Of a DNA stretch of 64,000 bases, positions 43,406 to 53,345 are shown piece by piece. How positions within the stretch are numbered: the stretch's first letter is position 1; every line of letters begins with the position of its first letter. The position numbers and the translations under genes were made by a program. The DNA comes from Isoetes taiwanensis (taxonomy: Eukaryota; Streptophyta; Lycopodiopsida; Isoetales; Isoetaceae), in assembly GCA_021234155.1 (NCBI GenBank), contig JAJEKV010000008.1, forward strand, positions 11,090,740 through 11,154,739, read 5' to 3'. The notes beneath the pieces were generated by a model, which saw only the letters and a list, made by a program, of their open reading frames with translations, was not told where the DNA came from and searched no databases.

Positions 43406-45590
43406 TTGTTACAAGTTGGTTTTGTAAAAGGTTAAAATCTATGAATGAGAAGCATTTATGATTGAGGTTTACTCATATTTATGGTACGAATGCGGCGAAT
43501 ACCAAAATAGACAATGCTTGGTCAATGTTCCATTAAATTCCACATGTACCTATAACTACCTTAAGAAGTTAGAATGAAAGTCAACTTCATTTTCAGAATT
43601 GAACATAAACGATGGCATAAACCATGTTGTTCATAATTCACATATATACCGTTATTGATGCTAAAAGGCTTTCTACCATACATTTTGTTGTTGCCGCATA
43701 TATAGAAATTCATATAATTGTCTTACCATTGCCCACAATTTGTCCTTCAAAATGATTGTAGAAGACTTCGTAAATGCCCTTATCTGCACAACAAATCCTC
43801 ATTTGCACAATACAACTGCAAGAAAATTTTTATTAATGGAAGTGTCCTATCACTCAGTAGAGATTATCCACCGGAAAGGAATGATACACGAAAGCACTGC
43901 TAATGTTTTTATGCTAAACATGATTCTTTTCAAGATCCTTTCAGCTAATTATGTGAATCTAGAGATATAGCATAGTGCAGTTTATGCTTGCTTGTTGGGA
44001 GGAACTCTCTCCTTGCCTCTCTTTCTCTCGACTCCAAGACCAGGTGATGAAGCAACCAAAAATACAAATCTGTATAATTAACATTGTTCTCGTGTGAGTA
44101 AAGTAGAACCAACAAAAAGAAAAGAAATCCAAACAAAAATCAGAAGTAAGAGTTTATGGGTTTCAAGAAATTCTGTTAGCTTAGAAAATATCATGTTGAA
44201 ACAAAAGGGAAACAATCTTATTCCAAAACAAAGCAAAAATCTAGTCTGTTGTGAGTCAAAGCTACAAATGTCAGATTTATCTCATAATCAAACATACCAG
44301 GGCACTGAAAATAGACGTTCGATGTCGTTTAATCTAGCTGCGAATGTTGCTCTGCACTCCTCAGAGACAATTCTGGTATGGAAATGATTTACGGTACAAT
44401 TGAGGTTGTCACTTCCGTGATATGCCCAATCTTTGGTAAAACCATCAACATACTATCTTTTCCAATCCATTCTTCGAAAATATCACTTCACATTGAAGGC
44501 CTTTGAAGGCGTTTGGTTTCCTGATAGTGAGTGTAGTACGTTTGTTATGTCTTATTGTTTCCCCCTCCTATCCTGAGTATATAAAATGACATGAATATTT
44601 TCAAAAGATGATAAAATACTTTTAGCAAAATGTATAACATTAACATGGTTATGAAACAGGTCCAGCATGAAATAGTGAAACATGGTTACGAAACAGGCCC
44701 AGCAGCAGCAACTTATCCAGGTCTCATAATTCTGGCCATTAGAAAAGTCCTAGTCAAAGTATAATGGGAGAATTATATTACAGATTTTTCACATATTTTC
44801 CTTGTAAACTCCAGCATTAACATACCCGATCCAAGTTCTAGAGTGCCAATAGTAACCGATTCACATGGAGGAGAAGTGATTCCTTTTTCTGATGAAAACT
44901 TATATGCATGGTTTATAGCAATAGGGCTTTGTCTGCATATACAACCAATAAATATGTATATCTGAATGCGCAGTTTCCGATAAATCTTTATATCTGAATG
45001 CGCAATTTCCAACATTGTTATGGTACCATGATCATTCCATGGGAAGAACTATATTGAATGTATCAGGTCTAGTTGGTTTATATGTCCTATCTTCCAAGAG
45101 GAAAAGGAGAGCAATCTTTTCGATGATAAATTTACTTACCTACAAAAATAGCTGCCTTTCTTGTTGTAGCTCAACCTGCAAATACAATTGAAAACATAGT
45201 TATATCAGACATTGAACTGAAGCCAAAAATATAAGGCAAGTAAAACATGCAATATTGTGCAGATCTGGTAGTGGACTAACATGATAGAATATTTTATCCT
45301 CAGATTAATTGCAGATCTAATAATGTAATTGATCCTAATACAACTCTTATAATTTAAGAGAGAGACATATGTCAACACTGCTTTAGAATCCACTGATTTG
45401 TGCCGTTGAAAATAATGGTTGTTGTGGTGAACATTGGTAAGGGGGAATAAGCTTTATCTAGCCCTTCCTATTCTCCAGAAATAGGAGCCAGCTCTTGATG
45501 CTGCATCTAATTGGGAGCGTCAAGAATCCGTAGCCTTTGTAACACCATTGCTCCTACTTCCTGAGATAATCCACAAAAGAGAGGCATTCA
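43406..45590. other. No gene recognised, AT-rich
   Basis: About 2.2 kb with no convincing domain or splice pattern. GTTACGAAACAGGCCCAGCA-like words recur (about 44650 and 44685), and TATATCTGAATGCGCA recurs (about 44956 and 44988). Several short frames are not supported. Confidence 0.4.
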
Positions 45591-45601
45591 ACTAATGTGG
45601 C

Positions 45602-48600
45602 TTGACATGCACCAGCTCAGTTTGTTTGGGAACTGTTTCCACTTTAGAAGGATGTTTGCATAGAGAAAACGTGAAGAAGTTTAATAATGGAAGAATATTT
45701 GCATATGGATGCCCAAAGACCAAGAGATATTTTCCCGATGCAAAGAGGCTCATAAGCATGCAGAAGAAGAAATATATGACGCAATTTAAACTGAATGGCA
45801 GATATCCTCTTGCAAGAAATACAATATTTATAAGGAAGGAAAGTAAGAAAGAAAGGGAGGGAAAGGGAAGTAAGAAATCGAGCAAGAAGGAGAAGAAAGG
45901 AAGAGCAAGGGACGGAAGGCAGTGCAAGGAAGGGGGGGAAAGAAAAAAGAGAGAAAGAAGAGAAAACAAAGAGGCGAAAACATCAAACTGGGACATCAGA
46001 TGTAGAGGGCACTTCAAAGAAACTAAGAAGACGAAGTCCTCGACCAAGTCCAGTGCCTAGTCCTCCTGCAATTCTGGTGCCCTCTCCACAGCATGAGGAG
46101 GCCAGTAGCAGTGGTGATGTTGGTAGTAGTGCTTCTCATGCCACTGCAAGCACGGCAGAGGGGGAGATACCTTGACACCACAAGTCTAGGTGTCTGCGCC
46201 ATCCCAATTAATAAAACTTAGGATAGCCCAGCACTTGTTAGAGGTGCCCCAAGGCCTCAAGATCGAATGGTCCGAGGAGGAAAAGATGGCAGAAACTACT
46301 TTGAATAAGATATATGACCACCGTCATCTTTTTCCTTTCGGCATTACATTCACAAAAAAAATTAAGGTGTTCAATTTATACCAGGGCCCTCCAAATTTGA
46401 CTTCAAGGCCAAGAAATATGGAACACGTTAAGACTTTTCTGGGAAATTAGTGATTCCATTCAACCCCCTCACTAGGAAATTAGTTCCTTGGAAAACCGAG
46501 GACGATCTAATGGGGTTGCATTACTACATAGAGAATGGTAATCACTCGGTGCTTGCAACGCAATTGGTTTACAGAAAATTGGGCACTGCAAAGTCCAAAG
46601 AGCAAATGTCCAAAATCTATGAGTACAGGACATGACGGGTGTTGGTAGGAGATGTGAATGAACAGGACTACCTACAGCTCAGTTGTGAGGTGAATGACAT
46701 TGCAGTGAAGACTATCTTCAAGGACCTTTCATTGACAAGATCACCCACCCGAGGCACCAGTACGCGCTTTGTGGCAAGCCCGATCCATCTGGCCATGGGC
46801 AAACTCGATCGGAACCTTCCAAGATATGTTATTCATATCAAATGGTGTCCCGACATCATTTTAACTTGTGTTGGCCTTTCTGTAGTTTATTTTATTTTTT
46901 AATTAAATGGTGTCGCAGTGCCATTTCAGGTTATGTAGGCTTGACTCTAGGTTAGGATTATGAGTTTCTCTTCGAATGGCGTTGTGGCGCCATTTGACGT
47001 TTCCTAGGCTTCAATACATAATGAATTTTATGTTTTACCTTCGAAATGGCGCCAAGATGTTGTTTGCATTCAATTACTAATACATATCTTTTACATTCAG
47101 CGGTATCTGGCTGTGGCAGAAGTTACCATGCGTGGTAAGCAGCCCAAAGACTTCAACTGGTTGGTCTTCATGCCAAAGGAAATCTTTCAGCTATTCCTGT
47201 GTCTGTGGAACCAATGGAAACTGGCAAGCCCGAAGACAACAGAGGCCAGACTATAATATGTAACTGGGCCAAGGATAGTGACTACTTCAGTCAGACTTAT
47301 CTGAAGTGCCTTAGAGGCATGCACTATGGGGTAAAAGCATGTTAGGGTGTACCACTTTTGGAACCTGCAAAAGTACATACACTAGGTACTTCAGAACTGG
47401 GTACTTTCTCATTTTTCTTTTCATTAAAACTAATACAAAAATCCAAAATAAAAGTCAAGGACGTGGTAATATTCAAAGTTAAGATAAAGATAATGCTATC
47501 GGAGACCAATATATATATAAAAAGTTCTAAAACATACCTTATATTGAGATATTATACAGGTACCCAGTACCCAGTCCTGGCTACCTTTTTAGGTACCTTT
47601 TTAGTCACTAAATAATACTTTTTAAGGGACACCCTAACATGCTTTTACCCTATGAGGACTATAGGGTCTTATTCCAGGAAGTGCTTGACGAGAAGATATA
47701 TATAAAGGTCTCTGGTGATTACACAATGTGACCACTTCTTCAAAACGAGGGCTAAAACGCTAGACATTAGCGTTCTTGAAGAAGGAAATATTTGAATATG
47801 TCAAGGATAACTTCCCAAGGAAGTTTACCTTATTCAAAAACTTCTGTTCCATTGTGCAAGGCTTTGATGATGACAATTTGAAGGGCATAGGAACATTGCA
47901 TAACAATTGGGTCGATGATGGCGTTTCCAAGGAGGGAATTTTGGAAATATACCTCCAGCCTTGGTAAGGGTCATAAGAAATAAAGTTATGCAGAGGGATG
48001 ACTCTGAAGACTTCCGCTACGAGATTGAGCTCACTGATAGCAGAGGGCAGATAAATGCACTCCTGTGCCAGCCTCTTTGATTGTTCTAAATACGAGGAGT
48101 CTAACTCCAATGTGGGACCAACCGACACTATCCAAGTTCTTTGACACTGCTGTCAAGAACATCAATGCTGAATCTTTCTGGATAGTTTGTTTTGCATGCC
48201 CAGAACACAATTTTGTTGTTTCCTCAGTATTGGATAACCTGGACTCTAGGTCCAGTGTTTATATTGGCATATACGAGGATGAGTACAAGAATCTGGCACC
48301 AACAAGGGTGTTGGAACCGCATGCACTCGTCTATGCCACGAAGATCCAGTCTTCTGCCCTGACTGTTGTCGAAGATATTGACCTCAGGTTTTCCTATGCC
48401 GATCACCCATAGGAACTTCCACCTCTTCCTGCTCACAATGAAGAAGAGGCTGACTGGGAGATTGAGGCCATGACTGAAAAACTCTTTCTCAGCAGATTTA
48501 GGTACAGTTGGCAAGGTTTGCTCAGAGAAATCATAATGAGAAGTCAGTTGGGTCCTGCAACTTGCTCTGACCTTGTGCACAAGCTGGTATAGCCAGGTAC

Positions 48601-48950
48601 AAGAGTGTTCGATTACTTCTCCTGTGCTCCTGTTGGCAGAAGACCAAACAATAGTGCCTGAAGGGGATTCTTGGTAGGCTAGACCGCCTACTCAATCCTA
48701 TTCTGGCTGCAGCCCCAGCATCAAGGTCCCGTTGAAGGTGGAGGTGACGAACATGCACAAACAGGCCAAGCCCAACATAAATCACCTGAGATTGCTGATG
48801 TTGACTACGAGGCTATAGTTCGACCTCGACAATCTCGATGAAGCTGAGTTCACTACCCATGCATTTGATTTTGATCCCATCAGCGGTGTTGGGCCATCTA
48901 ATCCTATTGCTGGCACTGAGGAGCCTGATACAGCAAAGAAAGACTTGTAA
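45602..48950 (+). pseudogene. Decayed multi-segment gene of unknown family
   Basis: Plus-strand segments share one style but change frame. 45602-46060 is Lys/Glu/Arg-rich over a GA-rich tract. 46190-46635 includes QHLLEVPQGLKIEWSEEEK and HYYIENGNHSVLATQLVYRK. 46639-46900 runs VGDVNEQDYLQLSCEVNDIAVK. After an intron-like gap ending in TTCAG (47100), RYLAVAEVTMRGKQPKDFNW follows. 47776-47967 begins with a KKEIFEYVKDNFPRKF helix, and 48065-48412 has NTRSLTPMWDQPTLSKFF and FWIVCFACPEHNFVVSSVL. The tail around 48790-48950 ends EEPDTAKKDL. Stops occur between most segments, and a MITE interrupts it at 47331. I do not recognise the family; it could be host-derived or a transposon ORF. Confidence 0.4.
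47331..47648. mobile_element. 318-bp MITE inside the decayed gene
   Basis: Ends GTAAAAGCATGTTAGGGTGT and ACACCCTAACATGCTTTTAC are perfect inverted repeats over 20 bp. CTATG lies on both sides (about 47325 and 47651), compatible with a 5-bp duplication, although the exact edge is ambiguous by a G or two. GGTACC/GGTACCCAGTACCC motifs lie just inside the right end. Confidence 0.7.
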
Positions 48951-49182
48951 ATAATGTGTACCTCAAATGTAAAAATAATATTTTTTTGTATATAAATTTA
49001 TCGAACTCATAGATTAATCATGTCTCTAAGGATATGCAAATCTTGCTTGTTATAAAATTAATCTTGTTCCTAGCTGTATTTTCTGCATTATCATGTTTCT
49101 AATGGCGCCAGATAATGGCACTTCACATGAACACACATAATGGTGCCATAATAGCTCAAAAATTGGTCATAAAAAAGACTAA

Positions 49183-49890
49183 AAAATAATTTCGTCCCTA
49201 ATCAGAATCACGAAATTTCTCATTTTAATGAAATTATGCTTTACTCATGATCTTTAATGGGCATTTTAAAAAGAAAAAAAGCTCTTATCTTGGCTATTCT
49301 TCCTCTATTTTTGTATAGCCCATAAAAGAGGACTTGAATTATTGGGGTTGTCATATAGGCATATACTTTGTGCAAGTTACAAAGTTAGTTGTCCACTATG
49401 TATAGATTACAGAAATTAAAGTTGTGTGCAACATCCCATCCCATTTACGTTATCGTTATCGCAGTAAATATCGGACGCTGACATGTTATACCCATGGGCA
49501 TATCCGTGGTATATCCGTGTCTTTGACATGTTATAGCCACGGCCAAAAAAAATTACACGGCGTTTTTTTGGACAGCGGATTTTTTGCCATTTAAGGCTGG
49601 CTATAACATGTCAGCGTCCGACATTTACCACGATGGAGATTTACGTTGAGGAGCTTTCGACCATAAACCTAAACAGCTGTTTGAAATGAGCGGATGAGAT
49701 GGCAAATAAGGACAAGATACTATGGAGATGTCCTACTTTACACAATTCCATTATCTTTGAAAGATGGGCGGAGACCAACTTTAGCACGAGATAGAGAGCC
49801 AAATGGAATTGAGCCACATATGTATTGCTGATAAGCAAGGGGAGGACCCACCCAACAACTAGATCCTCAGACGTTTGCTTGGACACGCAT
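49183..49890. repeat. Direct repeat about 0.5 kb, copy 1 (pair at 56504-57020)
   Basis: From AATTTCGTCCCTAA to GGACACGCAT. It matches 56504-57020 at roughly 95 % apart from a 187-bp MITE plus duplicated 9 bp present only here. Its right edge overlaps the last codons and stop of the minus-strand ORF at 49859-50926. It lacks the TG...CA ends expected of an LTR. Confidence 0.85.
49452..49638. mobile_element. 187-bp MULE-type MITE with sequence-proven empty site
   Basis: Flanked by the 9-bp direct repeat ATTTACGTT (49443-49451 and 49639-49647). The paralogous segment at 56766-56774 has a single ATTTACGTT and no insert. Terminal inverted repeats of about 35 bp include GTAAAT(A/G)TCGGACGCTGAC and ATGTTATA. 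The extreme termini are imperfect. Confidence 0.88.
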
Positions 49891-50926
49891 TCTCCAAGTT
49901 GATGCTGCTAGAAGCTTCTCGCATACTCATGGAGCGCACTAGTCTGCTGGAGCTTGGGCCTCTTCCCGGTTTGTACAACCTGCTTTGGATCTCCTGGAAT
50001 TCCTCTTCTGGGATGACGGGTTGCTGCTGCTGATACATCTGCCTTATCTGTTGGTAAGCTTGAATGTCTGACATAGTTTCCCTGGCGTAGGAATGTCGCT
50101 CGGCTACTTCCCTTGGAATTTCCTGGTAATCATAGTCGATGAAGTCACTGCCCTGTTCTTGTGCAACTAGGCCTATGAGCTCATCGATCCTGAGACCTTC
50201 TTCTTGGCAATAGGGAAGGTTGAGGATGTCGGTGGCGAGTATGTACTCCTCGCCGTCGATGATGACTGGGGTCAGGGCCGTGATACCAACAGGCGGTTCG
50301 AAATCTCGCCTTAATACTTCTTCTTGTCGTGCTATACGCCTCTCCATCCTTCTTGCCTCCCTCATTTCCCAACTTGGGTTCTCCTCCTCTTGCTCTTCAT
50401 AATCCTGCTCAATCTGTAACATAGGTGTTCCTGATGTGGAGCCGTAGTATTCGTAGTCCGTGGTCTCGATCTCGTGGATGCCTATCTGGTGCCTGCGAGT
50501 GTTGAGAGGCGCCAGATCCAAAGGTTGAATTGACGGCTCCCCTGGTTGGTTGACTGCCTTGTACTGCATGAACAAAGCTAAGGCTGCTTGGGCTGAGAGG
50601 TATCTATGCCTATGATGCTTACAGGTCATGTAGTTTGGCATGTTTCTGGTTCTATCCCACAGCCTACTCTTGCCCCTGGATCCCCCACCTATGGCTTGGG
50701 TAAGAGAGTCTAAGGAAACCCATTTCCCTCCCCTAGGTGGCAAGCTAACTTCCCAGGGCAGGATCTGTTGATCATATTGGCAAATAATGTCGGTGTAATA
50801 GGGAGTTCTAGTCAGAGTGGCATGGAGATCAAAGAAATGATCAAAGACATGGAAGACTTGATCAGCAGGACAATCACGGATGTGATTGGCCTCATTGTAC
50901 CATCTAACAAAGCTTGAGGGCGCCAT
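49859..50926 (-). CDS. 355-residue ORF2 of the H3-carrying element, unknown function
   Basis: Starts at ATG (MAPSSFVRWYNEANHIRD), continuous to a TAG at 49859. The N-terminal third is globular-looking with many aromatic residues (FHVFDHFFDLHATL, YYTDIICQYDQQILPWEV). The middle is an acidic/basic helical stretch (EEQEEENPSWEMREARRMER), and the C-terminus is Gln-rich (IRQMYQQQQPVIPEEE) ending CPSKRLRI, a possible nuclear signal. No zinc knuckle, protease or RT motif. It could be a second structural protein. The last few codons fall in the repeat shared with 57000-57020, so the end may have been created by a rearrangement. Confidence 0.6.
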   Translation of the reverse strand: MAPSSFVRWYNEANHIRDCPADQVFHVFDHFFDLHATLTRTPYYTDIICQYDQQILPWEVSLPPRGGKWVSLDSLTQAIGGGSRGKSRLWDRTRNMPNYMTCKHHRHRYLSAQAALALFMQYKAVNQPGEPSIQPLDLAPLNTRRHQIGIHEIETTDYEYYGSTSGTPMLQIEQDYEEQEEENPSWEMREARRMERRIARQEEVLRRDFEPPVGITALTPVIIDGEEYILATDILNLPYCQEEGLRIDELIGLVAQEQGSDFIDYDYQEIPREVAERHSYARETMSDIQAYQQIRQMYQQQQPVIPEEEFQEIQSRLYKPGRGPSSSRLVRSMSMREASSSINLENACPSKRLRI

Positions 50927-51217
50927 TGAGCAGAGGGGAGTATAAAAAATGGCTGATGAGGATAAGCAAGGAGCTAGAAAATCGCCAAAAGGGCTGAGAG
51001 CAGTTTTGATGGGGAGAAAATGACAAATGAGGTCCCTTTTTATAGACTAGGGGTGCCTCGGGTTCCGTGCAGAAGGGTTCTTGATGGGGAAGGCTTTTGT
51101 TCCATGGCTATGGGTGTCCAAATGGGCTACCATGAAGTGCAATTCTAAGCAAAACAAGGCAAGAAACACTACATGGGAGTTTGTTAGATGAAAATTGGTC
51201 AATTTGGGCAAAATTGG

Positions 51218-51500
51218 GCGAAACCGGGTCAGAGCGCGCAAATCGCCTCTGCGTACCGAACGCAGGTGGTTTCTGCGCGGTGTGACCCGATTTGGGTCTT
51301 TTCTGGGTTCTGCTAAAGATTTTTGGAAAATTTAAGATGCTAACATGACTACTTGGGTGATTCTAATCTAACTAGGAATTTTTCTCGGCCAAAATGGACA
51401 AAGATTGGGGCCAAGATGGCGAAACTGGGTCAGAGCGCGCAAATCGCCTCTGCGTACCGAACGCAGGAGGGTCCTGCGCGGTGTGACCTGATTTCGCGGG
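51218..51500. repeat. Two copies of an ~80-bp GC-rich block between the two ORFs
   Basis: CTGCGTACCGAACGCAGG with flanking GGGTCAGAGCGCGCAAATCG and TCTGCGCGGTGTGACC occurs at 51218-51296 and 51418-51499, in direct orientation about 200 bp apart. The core CCTGCGTTCGGTACGCAGAG can form a hairpin in RNA (CTGCG...CGCAG). Confidence 0.8.
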
Positions 51501-51645
51501 TTCGCGCCTTTTTTGGTTCTAAAATTTTTTCTAAAAATTATCTAATGCAAAGAACAAATTATCTAATACCAATTTGCAAAACAAAAGTTTATATTTATAA
51601 GGGAAAATTTTATCAATTACATCAATTTATACAAAATTTGTATCC

Positions 51646-52781
51646 TCAAGGGTATTCCTTGCGGATACGGCGCGCCAAGTATAGGTCCTTGGGCATCAAC
51701 GTTACCCTCTTCGCATGAATAGCGCAGAGGTTTCCTTCCTCGAACAATTGGGTGAGCTCGGCCTCCGCAGCTACCTGCAACACCCTTGTCGTGAGCGACG
51801 TCACTCTATAGTCGGTGACGAACTCCTGCATCACCTCTCGCATAAGCCGCTCGAAAGGTGCCTTCCTAATCAGGAGATTAGTGCACTGTTGAAAGTGCTT
51901 AATCTCCCGAAAAACTCGGGCATGCCTAGAGTTTGGTCCGTGGTGGACCTTCTTGGGCTTCTCCGGTCGTGGCAGCGGCGGCTTGAGCTGGTTCTTTGCT
52001 GGTCGGCCCCCCTTCACGTAGCGTTGGACGTTCTGGCGGCAGTACCAGTCGTTATACCTCATCCAACGACGGAGGTATTCTTTGTACGCCTTGAGGCGGC
52101 GTCTGAAGAGGCGCTCCTCCTTCAAAGCGAACGGTCGCTCGCCCGCCTTCTGCTTATTGACCACCTTAGGTGGCTTGGGCCACTTCGGGTAAGGTGGTCT
52201 TGCATCGGGGTTGGAGGACTCCCCCGCGACCTCGTCCTCTTCCTCCTCTGCTTCCTCTTCTGGATCTCCTCCTCCTTCTTCCACCACTTCCTCTTCTTCG
52301 CGTCGGGGAGGCTCCTCGATCACTACGGTCCCTCGGGGCCGATCGTTCCTCCTCTTAGTGCGCCTCTCCCTCTCCCTCAGCTCTCGCTCTCGCTCCCTCT
52401 TCTTTCTTGCCTCCTGCTCTTCCGGCCACTCCGCAACTTTCTCCTTGCCCTTCTTCTTGGGCACTGAAGGGCCCGCCTTTTGAGTTTGGTGCTGGGGCTG
52501 CTCTTCCTCCTGCTCCACTTCTGTGTCCGACGAGGGTCCAAAGTGGCGGGACTCGCCAGTTCTCTGGGTGCCCGCCGACGACAAACTGCTGCTGCTGCTG
52601 GGCGCCTCCTCTTCCGAGACGTGGAAGGTGTCTTCACTGCTGCTGGAGGGGAACTCCCCTTCACCCGGCTTAGATCGAAGGTGTTCGGGGATTTGCTTGG
52701 TGTGCCGACCTGCTGTGCCTGCGCCATCGAGAGCGTAGGCCTCTCCCCGGCCTTCCTAGCTGTCTGCTTGGTTCGAGCCAT
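51646..52781 (-). CDS. Histone H3-like protein with long insert, first ORF of an LTR retrotransposon
   Basis: The ATG at 52781 opens [10 protein letters not shown], identical to the histone H3 tail through Lys9 (H3K4 and H3K9 both kept). A frame change is needed after 52755. The second frame then runs to 51646: Ser/acidic stretch, very charged REREREL...RRTKRRNDR linker, Glu run, and Pro/Lys-rich region. The last 92 residues (51924-51649) align end to end with the H3 core: [20 protein letters not shown] for alphaN/alpha1, loop 1 of canonical length, then [16 protein letters not shown] and LARRIR closing alpha2/alpha3. Loop 1 length argues against CENH3. Normal H3 has about 44 residues before alphaN; here there are about 280. 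The two frames could be joined by programmed frameshifting, or a one-base lesion may exist. Confidence 0.85.
51649..51924 (-). other. H3 histone-fold domain within the retroelement ORF
   Basis: Ninety-two codons covering alphaN to the C-terminus of H3. Best-kept stretches are [29 protein letters not shown] and LARRIRKE. Tetramer-interface residues around CAIHAKRVT are conserved; many surface positions differ from canonical H3. Confidence 0.9.
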
Positions 52782-53332
52782 ACTTAACGTTGTGGAAAAT
52801 GGATGACGTAAGGCTGAGCAAGAGAGAGATGGTGGAGAAAAAGGTTGGAGGGAAAATGAGGTGTCAGGGATATTTAAAAAGGAGGGTCCCTAGGAATATT
52901 CTCCTACCATTAATAGGCCTACTTATTAGCCCCCCTTACCCTTATTATTAATACATATTTAATTTCTAATACACATACTTAAATTCGTATTATACCTTAG
53001 AATTTTTGATTTTCCTAATAGTTTGAAGTATTAATTATAGATTTGCGCCATTTTTCACTCGGGTCTCAGATTGGCATAATTCTTCGACCCATTTTAGGTG
53101 AAACTTGATGCAGATGCATAATTTTCACTCCAATTTTACTAGAAAATAAACTTGGCTCATTCATTTCTTCGTCTAACACCTAACCTAATTTCGAAGCCAC
53201 TACTTAGGAGAAAAATTTTTCTCCTATTTTCGAGGTTCGATGGTGGGAAATTTTTATTTCACACCCCTATAGGCCTGTTAGACTACTTTCATGGTTATGG
53301 TCAGTGCTAGTTCCTGGTCAACCAAGAACATC

Positions 53333-53344
53333 GCTCTGATACCA
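53333..53344 (-). other. Primer-binding site for initiator tRNA-Met
   Basis: The minus strand reads TGGTATCAGAGC, the standard plant retrotransposon PBS, one base after the LTR end CGTCACA. This fixes the element's orientation and LTR edge. Confidence 0.88.
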
Positions 53345-53345
53345 T

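Noticed and set aside
45592-46047. Leu/Phe-rich minus-strand membrane-like frame
   Set aside because: It is the complement of a GA-rich Lys/Glu tract and reads as hydrophobic only for that reason.
51646-52781. An ordinary host histone H3 gene or CENH3
   Set aside because: About 240 extra charged residues separate tail and fold, the frame changes, and the ORF sits directly downstream of an LTR and primer-binding site. Loop 1 has canonical rather than CENH3 length.
51715-52806. Plus-strand Leu/Ser/Pro-rich frames opposite the H3-like ORF
   Set aside because: They are antisense shadows of a GC-rich coding region with no domain of their own.
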